Shown here: one piece after another, positions 17,936-26,922 of the stretch | Position numbering within the stretch: position 1 is the stretch's first letter | How the letters are laid out: each line of letters opens with the position of its first letter | Source of the DNA: Planctomycetaceae bacterium | Lineage (GTDB): Bacteria; Planctomycetota; Planctomycetia; Pirellulales; Pirellulaceae | DNA length: 63,432 bases | Assembly: GCA_024642205.1 (NCBI GenBank) | Contig: JAHEBQ010000036.1 | Span: 1 to 63,432 of the forward strand | Direction of reading: 5' to 3' | Position numbers and translations under genes: made by a program | The notes under the pieces: generated by a model | Seen by the model: the letters and a program-made list of their open reading frames with translations, nothing else | What the model was told of the DNA's origin: nothing | Databases searched by the model: none

Positions 17936-19912
17936 TTAGGCAGATTTGGCAAACAGGTATTGAAACTGTCGCGAATTTTCGGTCGCGTCAGCCACAGAAC
18001 TGTCATGAACAATGCGGCCTAAATCCATCACGATCACGCGATCGGCCAGTCGCAAGGAGGACTGACGGTGGGTGATTACAATTGTCGTCCGCCCTTTGAC
18101 AAATTCGGCCAAAGAATCGTGAATGATGCCCTCGGATTGTCCATCGATTTGACTGGTTGCTTCATCGAGAATGAGGATTCTTGGATCCGATACGACCGCT
18201 CGGGCAATCGCCACTCGTTGACGTTGGCCGGCCGACAGACTTTTTCCGTCGTCTCCAACGTTGGCGTGATAACCGTTTTCGAGTTTGGAGACAAAGTCAT
18301 CGATGCGGGCAACTCGAATCGCGTGCATCACTTCTTCGTCCGTCGCAAATGGCTTTCCATAAGCAATATTTTCCCACAACGTTCCGTTGAACAGAACTGA
18401 ATCCTGGGTTACCCAGGCGATTTGCTGGCGGACTTTTTTGGGGTGCATTTGGCGGATGTCTTGACCGTCAATCCGGACTTGTCCCACTTGCGGGTCGTAA
18501 AAGCGGGCCAGGAGATTCATGAGAGTTGATTTCCCACATCCGTTTCCACCGACGATCGCGAGTGTCTGACCAGCAGGAATGGTCAGGTTGATTTTCTTCA
18601 AGACCGGTTGTTTGGGCAAATAACAGAACACCACATTTTTGAATTCGATGGATTCCTGGTGATCAGGAACCGGAATCGGATTTGCCGGGGGACCGATCAG
18701 CGGTTCTGGCCCAAACGTACGGAAAAGGTTGTCGCATGCGGTTCCGCCTCGAACAATCACGTTGATGATCTCGCTCATTTTTCTCGCCGGATCGGCGGCG
18801 CCGGCGAGCATGGCGTAAAACATCAGTAACATCGCCGGCTTGATCGGCGTGTCACTGATTTTGATCAAATTGAACAGGTACGTTTCCTGATTCAGGACCA
18901 GATAGGCTCCGACCAACATGGAAAGCGAAATGGAGATGATGGTGAGCACTTCGGTGATCGGCCGAAGGAGCGAATCATATAGCGCAATTCGAACCTGCAT
19001 CCGGTAAAGCGTCGTGGCATTCCTTTTAAACCGGCGGCGTTCCGTTCGTTCTCGGTTGAAGATACGTACCGTTTTTACGGCTTTGAAAGTTTCTATCAAG
19101 GTCTGGAAAACGTCGGCCATACCTTCCATTTCAACTTGCGTCGATCGCTTCATGCGTCGCGAAACGGAGTGAATCAAGAACGCGCCGGCTGGAACAATAA
19201 ACATTGAGATGATCAACAGCGGAAGCGAAATCCAGGCGGCGACCGCGAGGCAGGTGAGCATCTTCAATGGTTCGCGCAGGCATTTTCCGTAGAACATCCG
19301 CAGCCCGGAACTGATCATTGTCATGTTGTAGGACAAGTGCGTCATCATCGCAGAAGTGCCAATTCTGTCGATTCGCCGCTGGTCGAGCTCCAACGCCTTG
19401 CGGTAATAAATCCGGCGCAGATCAAGTACCGTCTTTTCAGATACTCTTGCATCGAGAATCGCTCCAATAACAAGCAAGACGCCTTTGAAAATCGACACGC
19501 TGAGCAACCAGATCAGGGCAACAACGAGCGTCTGGAACGCGCTGCTGGGAGCGTAGCGATCAACGTATGGCTGCAGTTCGCGGTACCACTGCAACGATCG
19601 TATCTCACCGTTGAGCCGGTCGCGTTTGAGGTCAATCTTGTTCGCGAGGAGCGGTTCGTCTGTTTGGACGAGCTGTTGTTCCAGAACATTCACTTCCGTT
19701 CGGAATCGTTCGACATTTCGTTCACCGTTTTCGATTTCATGCTGAACCCAGGTGATTGCCGTTTCGCCTTCAAGCACGATTTTGACGATTGGAAAAACCG
19801 TCGTAATACTGGCACTCCAAATGACAGCAATCACCAACGAACAGGCAAATGCGCCAGCGATAGTCCAGCGATAACGCAAGGAGTGTTTAACAGCGCGGAA
19901 AAATGGCTTCAT
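17936..19912 (-). CDS. MsbA-like ABC exporter (TMD-NBD) with large extracytoplasmic loop
   Basis: A 658-residue half-transporter of the type I exporter class (MsbA/PglK/lipid A flippase-like). TM1 spans ~16-38. An unusual ~70-residue charged segment (about 45-115) then separates TM1 from TM2 and is predicted to form a coiled coil outside the membrane. Further TM helices extend to ~390. The ATPase domain has Walker A GGNGCGKST (~455-463), Q-loop WVTQD, signature LSAGQ (~559), Walker B ILILDE (~579-584) and the H-loop His (~615). The start at MKPFFRA is supported by alignment with the paralogous N-terminus at 1-370; an upstream in-frame start ten codons earlier exists. Probable role: flipping or export of a glycolipid. 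Confidence 0.9.
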   Translation of the reverse strand: MKPFFRAVKHSLRYRWTIAGAFACSLVIAVIWSASITTVFPIVKIVLEGETAITWVQHEIENGERNVERFRTEVNVLEQQLVQTDEPLLANKIDLKRDRLNGEIRSLQWYRELQPYVDRYAPSSAFQTLVVALIWLLSVSIFKGVLLVIGAILDARVSEKTVLDLRRIYYRKALELDQRRIDRIGTSAMMTHLSYNMTMISSGLRMFYGKCLREPLKMLTCLAVAAWISLPLLIISMFIVPAGAFLIHSVSRRMKRSTQVEMEGMADVFQTLIETFKAVKTVRIFNRERTERRRFKRNATTLYRMQVRIALYDSLLRPITEVLTIISISLSMLVGAYLVLNQETYLFNLIKISDTPIKPAMLLMFYAMLAGAADPARKMSEIINVIVRGGTACDNLFRTFGPEPLIGPPANPIPVPDHQESIEFKNVVFCYLPKQPVLKKINLTIPAGQTLAIVGGNGCGKSTLMNLLARFYDPQVGQVRIDGQDIRQMHPKKVRQQIAWVTQDSVLFNGTLWENIAYGKPFATDEEVMHAIRVARIDDFVSKLENGYHANVGDDGKSLSAGQRQRVAIARAVVSDPRILILDEATSQIDGQSEGIIHDSLAEFVKGRTTIVITHRQSSLRLADRVIVMDLGRIVHDSSVADATENSRQFQYLFAKSA

Positions 19913-20282
19913 CCGAGATTGTTCTTGGTGTAAGTCCAACAAATTGAGTCGTCAACGACTTGGCAAATTCCAAGTCTCAGGGCGGGATAGTCGTGAGATT
20001 GAACCGGCGCGTCAATAACAATCGGAGGAAAGCAGATCATGGCCTGTTTGTCGCAAGTTGGTGCGATCCACAGCTTTCCCCAGATTCGGCAATTTACCTG
20101 CGTTTTTGGTTTGAGAGCCCGGAAGCCTGCGCCGAATTCTGCGTGGCGGATCTTGCGCACCGCAAGCAGAAATTTGAGCTGGCGTGGTTGAAACGATCGA
20201 TCAGAGCCGAAGATCTCAACGGCGAATGCAGCTTGGTGGTAGCGTCAATCTACGGCAGCCGGAGACAGGAAAAGACAGATGA
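19913..20282. other. intergenic; small open frames of uncertain reality
   Basis: About 370 bases between dnaA and the exporter, both on the minus strand. A minus frame at 19909-20160 (83 codons) and a plus frame at 19960-20286 (108 codons) overlap each other. Neither has a recognisable domain, and both overlap a flanking gene by a few bases. I cannot decide whether either is expressed. Confidence 0.3.
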
Positions 20283-21758
20283 CTAGCCAATTCTAAGGTT
20301 CGACTCGATTCGCCGGACGACTTCTTTGGCTGGATAGACGGCATGAGGAAGCGTGATCCCCTGACCCTCGTTAATCCATTGAGCGACTTTTCGTTGGGCC
20401 GCGATCGCGGTGCTATGGCTGCGACCGCCGAAATATTCACCAATTTCCGAAAATGCAGATCCGGTGTACTGGCGGGATAGATACATTGCCAACATTCGGG
20501 CCGCGCTGATGCGTTTTTGGCGGCTCGACGATTTCAGTTCCGTTGAATTGACGCCACAAAACTCGCAAACGGCCTGCTCGATCGTTACCATCGACGTGCA
20601 ATTGGGGCCCGAGAGTGACAGCAGATCGCACAGGACGTTTTGGGCGACTTCAGGCAAAATAGTCTGTCGAGTCGCGACCGAATAGGCATGCAGACGATTG
20701 ACCGCACCCGAAAGACGTCGAACATCCCGAGTCAGCAGCTGGCAAATCAGCTTTAGCACGTTGGTTGGCAGATCCATGTTTCGTTCTGCGCACATCCGGC
20801 GGACAATTTTCAATCGTCCTTCGAAATCCGGATACTGTATCGGACAGGTTAATCCGCCGGACAATCGGGCACTGATGTCGTTGCCGAGGTGCCCCAGTTC
20901 GATCGGCGGTCGATCGGACGTTACGATCACCTGTTTGCCGGTTCGGACCAAATTGTCAATTGTATGCTGGAATTCACCGAGAGTCGCTCTCTTCCCGGCG
21001 AAGAAGTGGATGTCGTCAATCGCCAACAGGTCCAAATCGCGATACTTGCGTCGGAACATCGGTAACCCGGTTCCTCCGCGAAGCGAGCCGACAAACTCGC
21101 TGGTAAACTGTTCAGCCGACAGACACATGCAACGTTTGAGGCTTCTTCGACGTCGAAAGTCGTTTGTAATTGATTCGAGCAAATGAGATTTGCCACTGCC
21201 GGTTGGACCAAAAATGAAAAACGGTGAAAATTCACCAGGTCGTTCAAACAACTGTTGGACACCGGTTTCGATCAAGCGATTGTCCGGACCGAAGCAGAAT
21301 GAGTTGATACCGCGTAGCCTTCTTTTCCGGGCGTAATTATTCTCCCCTGAAAGACCGGTCGTTTGGTTTTCGGATGGACCAGGATCGTCATCAGTGATCG
21401 CTGGTTTAACATCGCGAGATTCAGGCAACTCACTCAGATCGGTTCGTTCCGATTCTGATGTATCTTTGAGCCGATATTCAATCTGGTAGTGAGGGCCGCA
21501 AACTCGATCAACGACCTCGCGGACATCCTTTCCAAATGTAGTTTGCACCCGATGAAGCAAAAAATTGGTTTCAGAAAAAATACTGACCGTTGGCGATGCA
21601 GAGTCATTTTCGAGATTGCTCAGCGAGATGCTTTCGCGATTTGAAAACCAAAGTTCAAACCGGTCTGCACCAATCCTCGCAACCAGTTGGTCGGCGATCG
21701 TGTTGACGATATCCCGTGTTTCCAAACCGGGTCGAAAGGTGGAATCCTGAGGCGACAA
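20283..21758 (-). CDS. dnaA: chromosomal replication initiator DnaA (divergent)
   Basis: A 491-residue DnaA with all four domains. Domain I is ~14-95; domain II is a poor linker ~96-145. The AAA+ core has Walker A GPTGSGKS (184-191; Ser replaces the usual Thr), Walker B AIDDIHF (~246-252), the arginine finger in SARLSGGL (~298) and sensor II DVRRLSGAVNRL (345-356). The DNA-binding signature reads GGRSHSTAIAAQRKV (444-458), where most bacteria have GGRDHTTV. The first codon appears to be TTG, preceded by AGGA about 8 bases upstream; no ATG is available near the N-terminus. No dnaN, recF or gyrB is adjacent, which is unlike the common bacterial arrangement. Confidence 0.95.
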   Translation of the reverse strand: MSPQDSTFRPGLETRDIVNTIADQLVARIGADRFELWFSNRESISLSNLENDSASPTVSIFSETNFLLHRVQTTFGKDVREVVDRVCGPHYQIEYRLKDTSESERTDLSELPESRDVKPAITDDDPGPSENQTTGLSGENNYARKRRLRGINSFCFGPDNRLIETGVQQLFERPGEFSPFFIFGPTGSGKSHLLESITNDFRRRRSLKRCMCLSAEQFTSEFVGSLRGGTGLPMFRRKYRDLDLLAIDDIHFFAGKRATLGEFQHTIDNLVRTGKQVIVTSDRPPIELGHLGNDISARLSGGLTCPIQYPDFEGRLKIVRRMCAERNMDLPTNVLKLICQLLTRDVRRLSGAVNRLHAYSVATRQTILPEVAQNVLCDLLSLSGPNCTSMVTIEQAVCEFCGVNSTELKSSSRQKRISAARMLAMYLSRQYTGSAFSEIGEYFGGRSHSTAIAAQRKVAQWINEGQGITLPHAVYPAKEVVRRIESNLRIG

Positions 21759-21889
21759 AGTTACGTCCTGACACTATATCGGCCCGCCCTGAGAGGCGAC
21801 ATCGAGATCACTGATCAGAAGGGCCAAACGCCCGGAAACCGGCAGAGTGATCACAAAACGCCCCGCAAAAGCGTCCATTTAATATTTTT

Positions 21890-21935
21890 TCAACTCGCGT
21901 CGTGCGAATTGTGAATGAACCTTAATGCGAGTTGA
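21890..21935. repeat. 9-bp inverted repeat upstream of dnaA
   Basis: TCAACTCGC at 21890-21898 is the exact reverse complement of GCGAGTTGA at 21927-21935, with a 28-base loop. An A/T-rich run lies just outside the left arm. Confidence 0.7.
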
Positions 21936-21970
21936 GATTCTAAGACCGCTAGCACTGGTGTCAAACCGTT

Positions 21971-21991
21971 ACTTCAAAATTATTTTGAAGT
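21971..21991. repeat. perfect 21-bp palindrome upstream of dnaA
   Basis: ACTTCAAAAT, a single central T, then ATTTTGAAGT: ten-base arms, perfectly symmetric, A/T rich, about 210 bases upstream of the dnaA start. The symmetry suits a dimeric regulator's operator or an origin element; function is inferred only. Confidence 0.75.
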
Positions 21992-22324
21992 TCGACTTTA
22001 TTGCGGAATCGGCAATGGTCTTTTCAAAATACACGGCAAATTCTCGCGCACATTTTTCGCCACAACCAGAATGCGGGTCGTGGAAAAAATGTCAAACGAT
22101 TTTTTGCGAATCAAAGGGGCTGTGTTGTTGAAAGGGAAAACGCTGGAAGCCTTGAAAAACACGTTGAAAAAACTAAACTATGAACGGCCATAGTTCGACG
22201 CGTAAGCTTTCGTCGAGCGCGAATTCAATCGACGATTATCTCTCGTCGGCGTTCGTACCAAATTCACGTATTGCGAGGATTAGGATACGGATCGTGAAAG
22301 AAACCCGGAATTCCACTTGACAAA

Positions 22325-23332
22325 TTAATACCCAACCTGACGGGTGTTTTGTGAACCTGCGATCATGGATTGGAACCCGTCGCTCAAAACAAATTTTCCC
22401 TGGGGATTGTTGATTTCCATCACTACGGCGACTTGTTGAATTGGATTTTCACGGTAGATCACCGCCGGGTATTGCATCAAAATGGCTCCGGTTTCCTTTC
22501 GCCTGTATTCGGCCAGAAAAAACCCCGCCCAATCCGTGGGCTGTGACTTGAAACCAAATCGCTGAGTCAGAAACTCGGTCAGCTTTTTCGCGTCTCCCGC
22601 CCAGCCGCGAAACGTGATTCGCTGGGGTTGCTGGTTGGCATCGAAATAGTAAGTCAACGAGCCATGCAAGTCCCATGAGTTGGTTCCCGTGACTAACGCA
22701 ACTCGCATCCCGTGCAGCCCCGGGTCTCCGGGGCACGTCGAGACTCTTTTCCAGCGGCTCATGATCCAATCGGACGAAACATCGAATCGAAAGATTTCGT
22801 CAAAACTGGAAATCGGCATGAACTCCAACGGAGTGGCGGTCAGGTCCGGGCCATTCGCATCGCCCGGATAGATCAACGTTTGGGCGTTTCCGATATCCGG
22901 ATTCCATCCGGATAGGGGCACACCCTGCCGCGGCAAGTTTCCCGGGAATCCCGATTTCGATTCGAATTGAATTGGCAATCCTGAACCGACAGGAGTTGGC
23001 GATTGAAAACCTGGATAACTCATACCAGCCTGATTCGCGGTTACCGGCAGATTGGCTGGATTGCGAAATGGGTCGGGTTGATAAATCCTCGGACTGCTGT
23101 TGGAAACGGTCGAAAATTGCCCTGTTCCGGATTGTTGGTTCGGCATACCGAAACGACTGTTCGTCGGCGGTGCGGGTAGCAACGAGATACCCGAGTTGGC
23201 GTACCCTGCATCCACGGTTGTGCCGTTCGCGGGATTGACGGGTTCGGATCCCTGTTTTGCCTGAGAAAATAATATCGGTGCGGCAATGGCGCAAACGACA
23301 AGTGATGGGATAAATATGGATCGGGTAAACAT
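22325..23332 (-). CDS. secreted hypothetical protein, planctomycete type
   Basis: A 335-residue protein with an N-terminal signal peptide (MFTRSIFIPSLVVCAIAAPILFS-like; residues ~5-23 hydrophobic). Residues ~25-150 are low complexity, rich in Pro, Asn, Ser and Gly. From ~170 to the end there is a folded domain with FDVSSDWIMSRWKRVST, GMRVALVTGTNSWDLHGSLTYYFD, ITFRGWAGDAKKLTEFL and FFLAEYRRKE. I recognise this as a pattern typical of planctomycete exported hypotheticals (DUF6690-like), without certainty of the family number. Function unknown. Confidence 0.75.
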   Translation of the reverse strand: MFTRSIFIPSLVVCAIAAPILFSQAKQGSEPVNPANGTTVDAGYANSGISLLPAPPTNSRFGMPNQQSGTGQFSTVSNSSPRIYQPDPFRNPANLPVTANQAGMSYPGFQSPTPVGSGLPIQFESKSGFPGNLPRQGVPLSGWNPDIGNAQTLIYPGDANGPDLTATPLEFMPISSFDEIFRFDVSSDWIMSRWKRVSTCPGDPGLHGMRVALVTGTNSWDLHGSLTYYFDANQQPQRITFRGWAGDAKKLTEFLTQRFGFKSQPTDWAGFFLAEYRRKETGAILMQYPAVIYRENPIQQVAVVMEINNPQGKFVLSDGFQSMIAGSQNTRQVGY

Positions 23333-23604
23333 CTTGATCTCTGAATGTGGAATGAACCACCATCAGGTATCGGAATCCGGGGAATCGGACTTTGAATGTT
23401 CAAGATCGGGGCAAACGATCATCAAAACGGCTTGGATCGTCGCGAGCATTGTAGCTAATTCAGCTGAAATAACGCGAACCGCAGAGCTACGGCAAACGCT
23501 ACAAACGTCAGTCAATCCCTGCAAAGTCAAGGAACTGACACTCGGATAAATCGGTGTTTCCGAAAACAACCATTGGAAGTGCGACGAAACACGGAGTCAG
23601 GATA

Positions 23605-24009
23605 CTAACCAAAATGGTCAATCACCCATTCCGCGTCCACTCCCATCACAGCGGCGGCATACTGCGTTTTCGTTTCGTAATCTGACGGTAACACGTCGCA
23701 ATGGTATTCCAATGCGATGATTTGGGCTTCAGCTTGTTCCGGCATGAGTTTTCGGCGGACCTGTTTCAAAAATACACCAAAATCCGGATCCTTGAGGGCT
23801 TCCTGGAACGAGGGGTATTTTCGCAGCATATGGCCCTGATTGTGTTGCAGGACCAACTGTCGACAGAAGTCAGCAATCGGATTCATCTGCAGCACGGACG
23901 CACAGGCACCTGCCATAATCAATGCCCGATCGCGATCGGACATCTGAAGCCGGTTTTTGAAAGCCTGGGCCACTCGCAGGTAGAGAATAAGTTCGGTGTA
24001 CGGGTCCAT
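23605..24009 (-). CDS. small conserved hypothetical protein
   Basis: A 134-residue soluble protein beginning MDPYTELILYLRV. It looks helical throughout, with CASVLQMNPIADFCRQLVLQHN and a C-terminal half around QVRRKLMPEQAEAQIIALEYHC. No signal peptide, membrane segment or known catalytic motif. Amino-acid composition and start codon position are consistent with a real gene. I do not recognise a family; planctomycete-restricted proteins of this kind are common. Confidence 0.65.
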   Translation of the reverse strand: MDPYTELILYLRVAQAFKNRLQMSDRDRALIMAGACASVLQMNPIADFCRQLVLQHNQGHMLRKYPSFQEALKDPDFGVFLKQVRRKLMPEQAEAQIIALEYHCDVLPSDYETKTQYAAAVMGVDAEWVIDHFG

Positions 24010-24194
24010 TGGGATCGCTGCGAATATCTTGGGCAGAACGATTACATCTCCTCACAAATCGTCCAAGGTTTGGCGATTCATGACAAGAGCTCCAAAATTG
24101 TATGCTTGATCGACTAATCATGAAACCAAGACCAAGCGACGGGAACGACGAATCGAGGATGGAAAGGAACGTCAAACTGAACTAATATCAACGC

Positions 24195-25454
24195 ATGAAC
24201 CCTGAAACCCGAGATGATTTCCTTTGGCTGATGTCCGACAAAGCCGCTCCGATCCTCGAGAAGGTTCAGGTGGCGTTCGAGGAGCGTGTCAATGCAGTGC
24301 GAATTGCCAAGTCCCTTCGCAAATTAACCACCGCCACGCGTTCGGCGTTGGTGATGGAGCAGGCCCAGTTGCGAATCAGAGCCCGCAGGAAATTTGCCCG
24401 GGCCAAGCAGATGTTTTTCACGCGTCGAGGTCTTGAACAGGCTTCCGGAAGACGCCTGGCTGCGTACAAAGCCCAGCGGTTTGAAGCACTCACTAACGTT
24501 GGGGATATTTGTTGTGGGATCGGCGGTGACTTGATCGCCTTGGGAAGTCGTACACAGGGGATTTCGAAAACCTCCGGCAAAAATTCGCGAACTGTGGGTG
24601 TCGAAATTGATGAATTGACTTGCATGTTCGCGCGTCGCAACATGGAAGTCAATTCACTGGACCCTGTAACGGTCCAGGTCGAACAGGTCGATTTTGCTGG
24701 GTTTGAACTTGACGGATTCGACGGAATTCACGTTGATCCTGATCGCCGCATCAAAGACAGAACCGTCCATGGCAACCGATTCAGTCCCAGTCTTCAGGAT
24801 GTTTTTGCCCGGCGTTCACGGGATTGCAGCGTTGCCATCAAAGTTGCCCCGGCAACCCCCTGGGCCAGTTACTTTCCGGGGGGGATGCAACGCGAGTGGA
24901 TCGGCGATCATCGTGAATGCAAACAACAAGTCCTGTGGCTCGGACCGGCAACCGCGCAACCCGGGTATCGAACAGCAACCTACGTTGGCAAGGGAGGTAT
25001 TATCAGCCGGATTTCAGTGGCGGAAAATGAAGCGGATCAAACCGCCGAGGTTTCGGATTCAATCCACCAATATATTTTCGAGCCCCACCCAACCGTTCTG
25101 GCAGCAAAGATGACAGACATCATCGCCAACCAATTCGGTCTTCGACGATTTACCTCCAGCATTGCCTATCTAACGGGACATCATGGCATTGATGACCCGC
25201 TGTTGACTCAATTCGAAGTCCTCGATGTATTGGCGCTGGATATTCGCAGGTCTTCAAGCATCCTCCGGTTACTCGAGGTCGGGAAAATCGAAGTCAAAAA
25301 ACGTGGAATTGAAGATACTGCCGCTGCCCAGTTTGCGAGGCTGAAACTCGAAGGCCCGAATCGCGCGACGGTGATTCTCACGCGACTTGGCCGTAATCGG
25401 ATTGTGATCATCGCTAAAAGAAAAGACAATCCGTTGGCGATTCCCGCGTCCTAA
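24195..25454 (+). CDS. class I methyltransferase with THUMP-like C-terminal domain
   Basis: A 419-residue protein. An N-terminal helical part (~1-95) precedes a SAM-binding motif I, VGDICCGIGGDLIALG (~100-116). VGVEIDELTCMFARRNMEVNS is the acidic loop region, and FDGIHVDPDRR (DP-like motif IV, DPDRR) follows. The C-terminal ~340-419 part matches the THUMP-like domain found in a family of predicted RNA/class I methyltransferases in bacteria: FGLRRFTSSIAYLTG, ILRLLEVGKIEVKKRG and a final VILTRLGRNRIVIIAKR. Probably an RNA-linked or small-molecule methyltransferase; substrate unknown. Confidence 0.8.
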   Translation: MNPETRDDFLWLMSDKAAPILEKVQVAFEERVNAVRIAKSLRKLTTATRSALVMEQAQLRIRARRKFARAKQMFFTRRGLEQASGRRLAAYKAQRFEALTNVGDICCGIGGDLIALGSRTQGISKTSGKNSRTVGVEIDELTCMFARRNMEVNSLDPVTVQVEQVDFAGFELDGFDGIHVDPDRRIKDRTVHGNRFSPSLQDVFARRSRDCSVAIKVAPATPWASYFPGGMQREWIGDHRECKQQVLWLGPATAQPGYRTATYVGKGGIISRISVAENEADQTAEVSDSIHQYIFEPHPTVLAAKMTDIIANQFGLRRFTSSIAYLTGHHGIDDPLLTQFEVLDVLALDIRRSSSILRLLEVGKIEVKKRGIEDTAAAQFARLKLEGPNRATVILTRLGRNRIVIIAKRKDNPLAIPAS

Positions 25455-25515
25455 CGGGACACCTCCGGTGGCTTTCGATCAGCGGTCAAAATTGCCGGTT
25501 GCGTCGATCAGGTAT

Positions 25516-26853
25516 TCACAAGGGCGCGCATTTTGAATCACGATCAAACATCCAATCGAAGGGTGAGTCGCCTGAGTCGGCACCGGGATGGGTAACCAAA
25601 CACATTGCCGGCTTTTTTCCCGCGATCAGACTTCCATAAGCCTGAGTGACGCCGAGGGCATGAGCTCCATTAAGAGTTGCCATCTTCAAGATCAACCGGG
25701 GGTCGACCCTTGAAAATGAATTCGCTACAAATTTTGCTTCCTCGAACAAATCGAGATCGGGGTTTGAGGCGCGCGAATCCGTACCCAGGCATATGTTGAT
25801 TTTCCGTTTCAGCATTTTCTCAAGCGGGTAAGCCGAATGGCCGAAGAAATGGTGCGTTCGGGGGCAGAACGCAACGGACATCCGCTCGGAGCAGCTGGAT
25901 ACGAAATCGAGTTCGCAATCGCTCAAGTAGTTTCCATGGACGATCAATGATAATGGAACCGAGGAGAGGACTTTCAACGTTTCGCCAATGGACAGTACAC
26001 TGTCGGGAGAACCTGGATTCCAGACGCCAAAGTCCTGAAGCAGCGAAACAAATTCGCCCGTTTGGTGGTCCACGAATTCACGTTCGGCGAGTGTTTCGGC
26101 CAGATGCATGGCGACCGGGCGATTCGCTGCGTTTGCTTGCCGGCAAATCTGGCGAAGCAGATTTGGGGCAACCGAATAAGGTGCATGTGGGCTGGCGCCG
26201 ATCTGAATCGGCGAAGAGCCAACCCAACCACGTTGGTTGAAAAACGCGTCCAGATCGGCTTCTCTTGTGGGGATCGCGGTTTCGTCGCGTCCCAATTGTT
26301 CCAGAAAGCACATCAACAACATGTTGGCTGGACGATTACGGTAATCGTCCAGCTCGACTGGCATGGTTGCGATTTCACCGATCGCCCAAACACCTGACTC
26401 AGAAGACTCTTCGATCCCTCGTTGAATTGCAGCGATTTTTCTGTTCATCGAGCCTGTTGTACCGGTTTCCTGGTTAGACTCGATTCGTCGGCTGACAATC
26501 AAACGAATCCAATCGGTAAAGTTGATCCCAGGTTGGCCCAGGGGATACTCCAAGTCACTGAACTCAAGATGAGTATGGGTATTAACCAACCCGGGAATGA
26601 TCACTCCTTCGCCCAAATCAATCACCTGGCAGTTTGACATTGAAACGGAATCCAACGCCCGGGAAAAACAACCGACCGACAGGATCTCGAGGTTGTTGAC
26701 GACAATCGCACCGTCGGCGATGGCAGGTTGATCGCCTGGGCAAACCCACCGGGCGCGATAAACCGTAATGGAAAACTCGGATTGTCCTTGAGAATCGGTG
26801 ATTTGAGTTTCCTTAATCGCCGTTTGTTTCCATGGTGTCGACCGCGAAAGCAA
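25516..26853 (-). CDS. amidohydrolase family protein (SsnA/aminofutalosine deaminase-like)
   Basis: A 445-residue metal-dependent amidohydrolase. Metal ligands are visible in VNTHTHLEFSD (HxH), HAPYSV, MHLAET and GTDSRASNPDL (final metal Asp), with IVHGNYL between. The N-terminal beta-sandwich composite domain VYRARWVCPGDQPAI and C-terminal LIAGKKPAMCLV are as expected. This pattern is shared by chlorohydrolase/SsnA, guanine deaminase and 6-aminodeoxyfutalosine deaminase (menaquinone pathway) proteins; LEFSD... TDWI fits the last group, but no other mqn genes are in the window. The apparent start is TTG, with no early ATG. Confidence 0.8.
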   Translation of the reverse strand: MLSRSTPWKQTAIKETQITDSQGQSEFSITVYRARWVCPGDQPAIADGAIVVNNLEILSVGCFSRALDSVSMSNCQVIDLGEGVIIPGLVNTHTHLEFSDLEYPLGQPGINFTDWIRLIVSRRIESNQETGTTGSMNRKIAAIQRGIEESSESGVWAIGEIATMPVELDDYRNRPANMLLMCFLEQLGRDETAIPTREADLDAFFNQRGWVGSSPIQIGASPHAPYSVAPNLLRQICRQANAANRPVAMHLAETLAEREFVDHQTGEFVSLLQDFGVWNPGSPDSVLSIGETLKVLSSVPLSLIVHGNYLSDCELDFVSSCSERMSVAFCPRTHHFFGHSAYPLEKMLKRKINICLGTDSRASNPDLDLFEEAKFVANSFSRVDPRLILKMATLNGAHALGVTQAYGSLIAGKKPAMCLVTHPGADSGDSPFDWMFDRDSKCAPL

Positions 26854-26922
26854 CCCGTTTGATTGCCCGTCATGCGACTCCCGGATCCTACCTGAATGCC
26901 GGGCAATTTCTCAGGCGGTCAG

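Larger units (their letters stand above)
21759..22324. promoter_or_regulatory. dnaA upstream region, palindrome-rich
   Basis: About 570 bases without a convincing gene between dnaA and the divergent-in-function secreted protein (same strand). It contains an A/T-rich run near 21880-21890, an inverted repeat (21890-21935), a perfect 21-base palindrome (21971-21991) and one DnaA-box-like TTTTCCACG on the minus strand near 22079-22088. This is the natural promoter region for dnaA and a weak candidate for an origin. A cluster of consensus DnaA boxes is not seen. Confidence 0.45.

Noticed and set aside
21759..22324. Confident origin of replication call
   Set aside because: Only one weak DnaA-box-like site is seen; palindromes and A/T content alone are not enough without GC-skew data.
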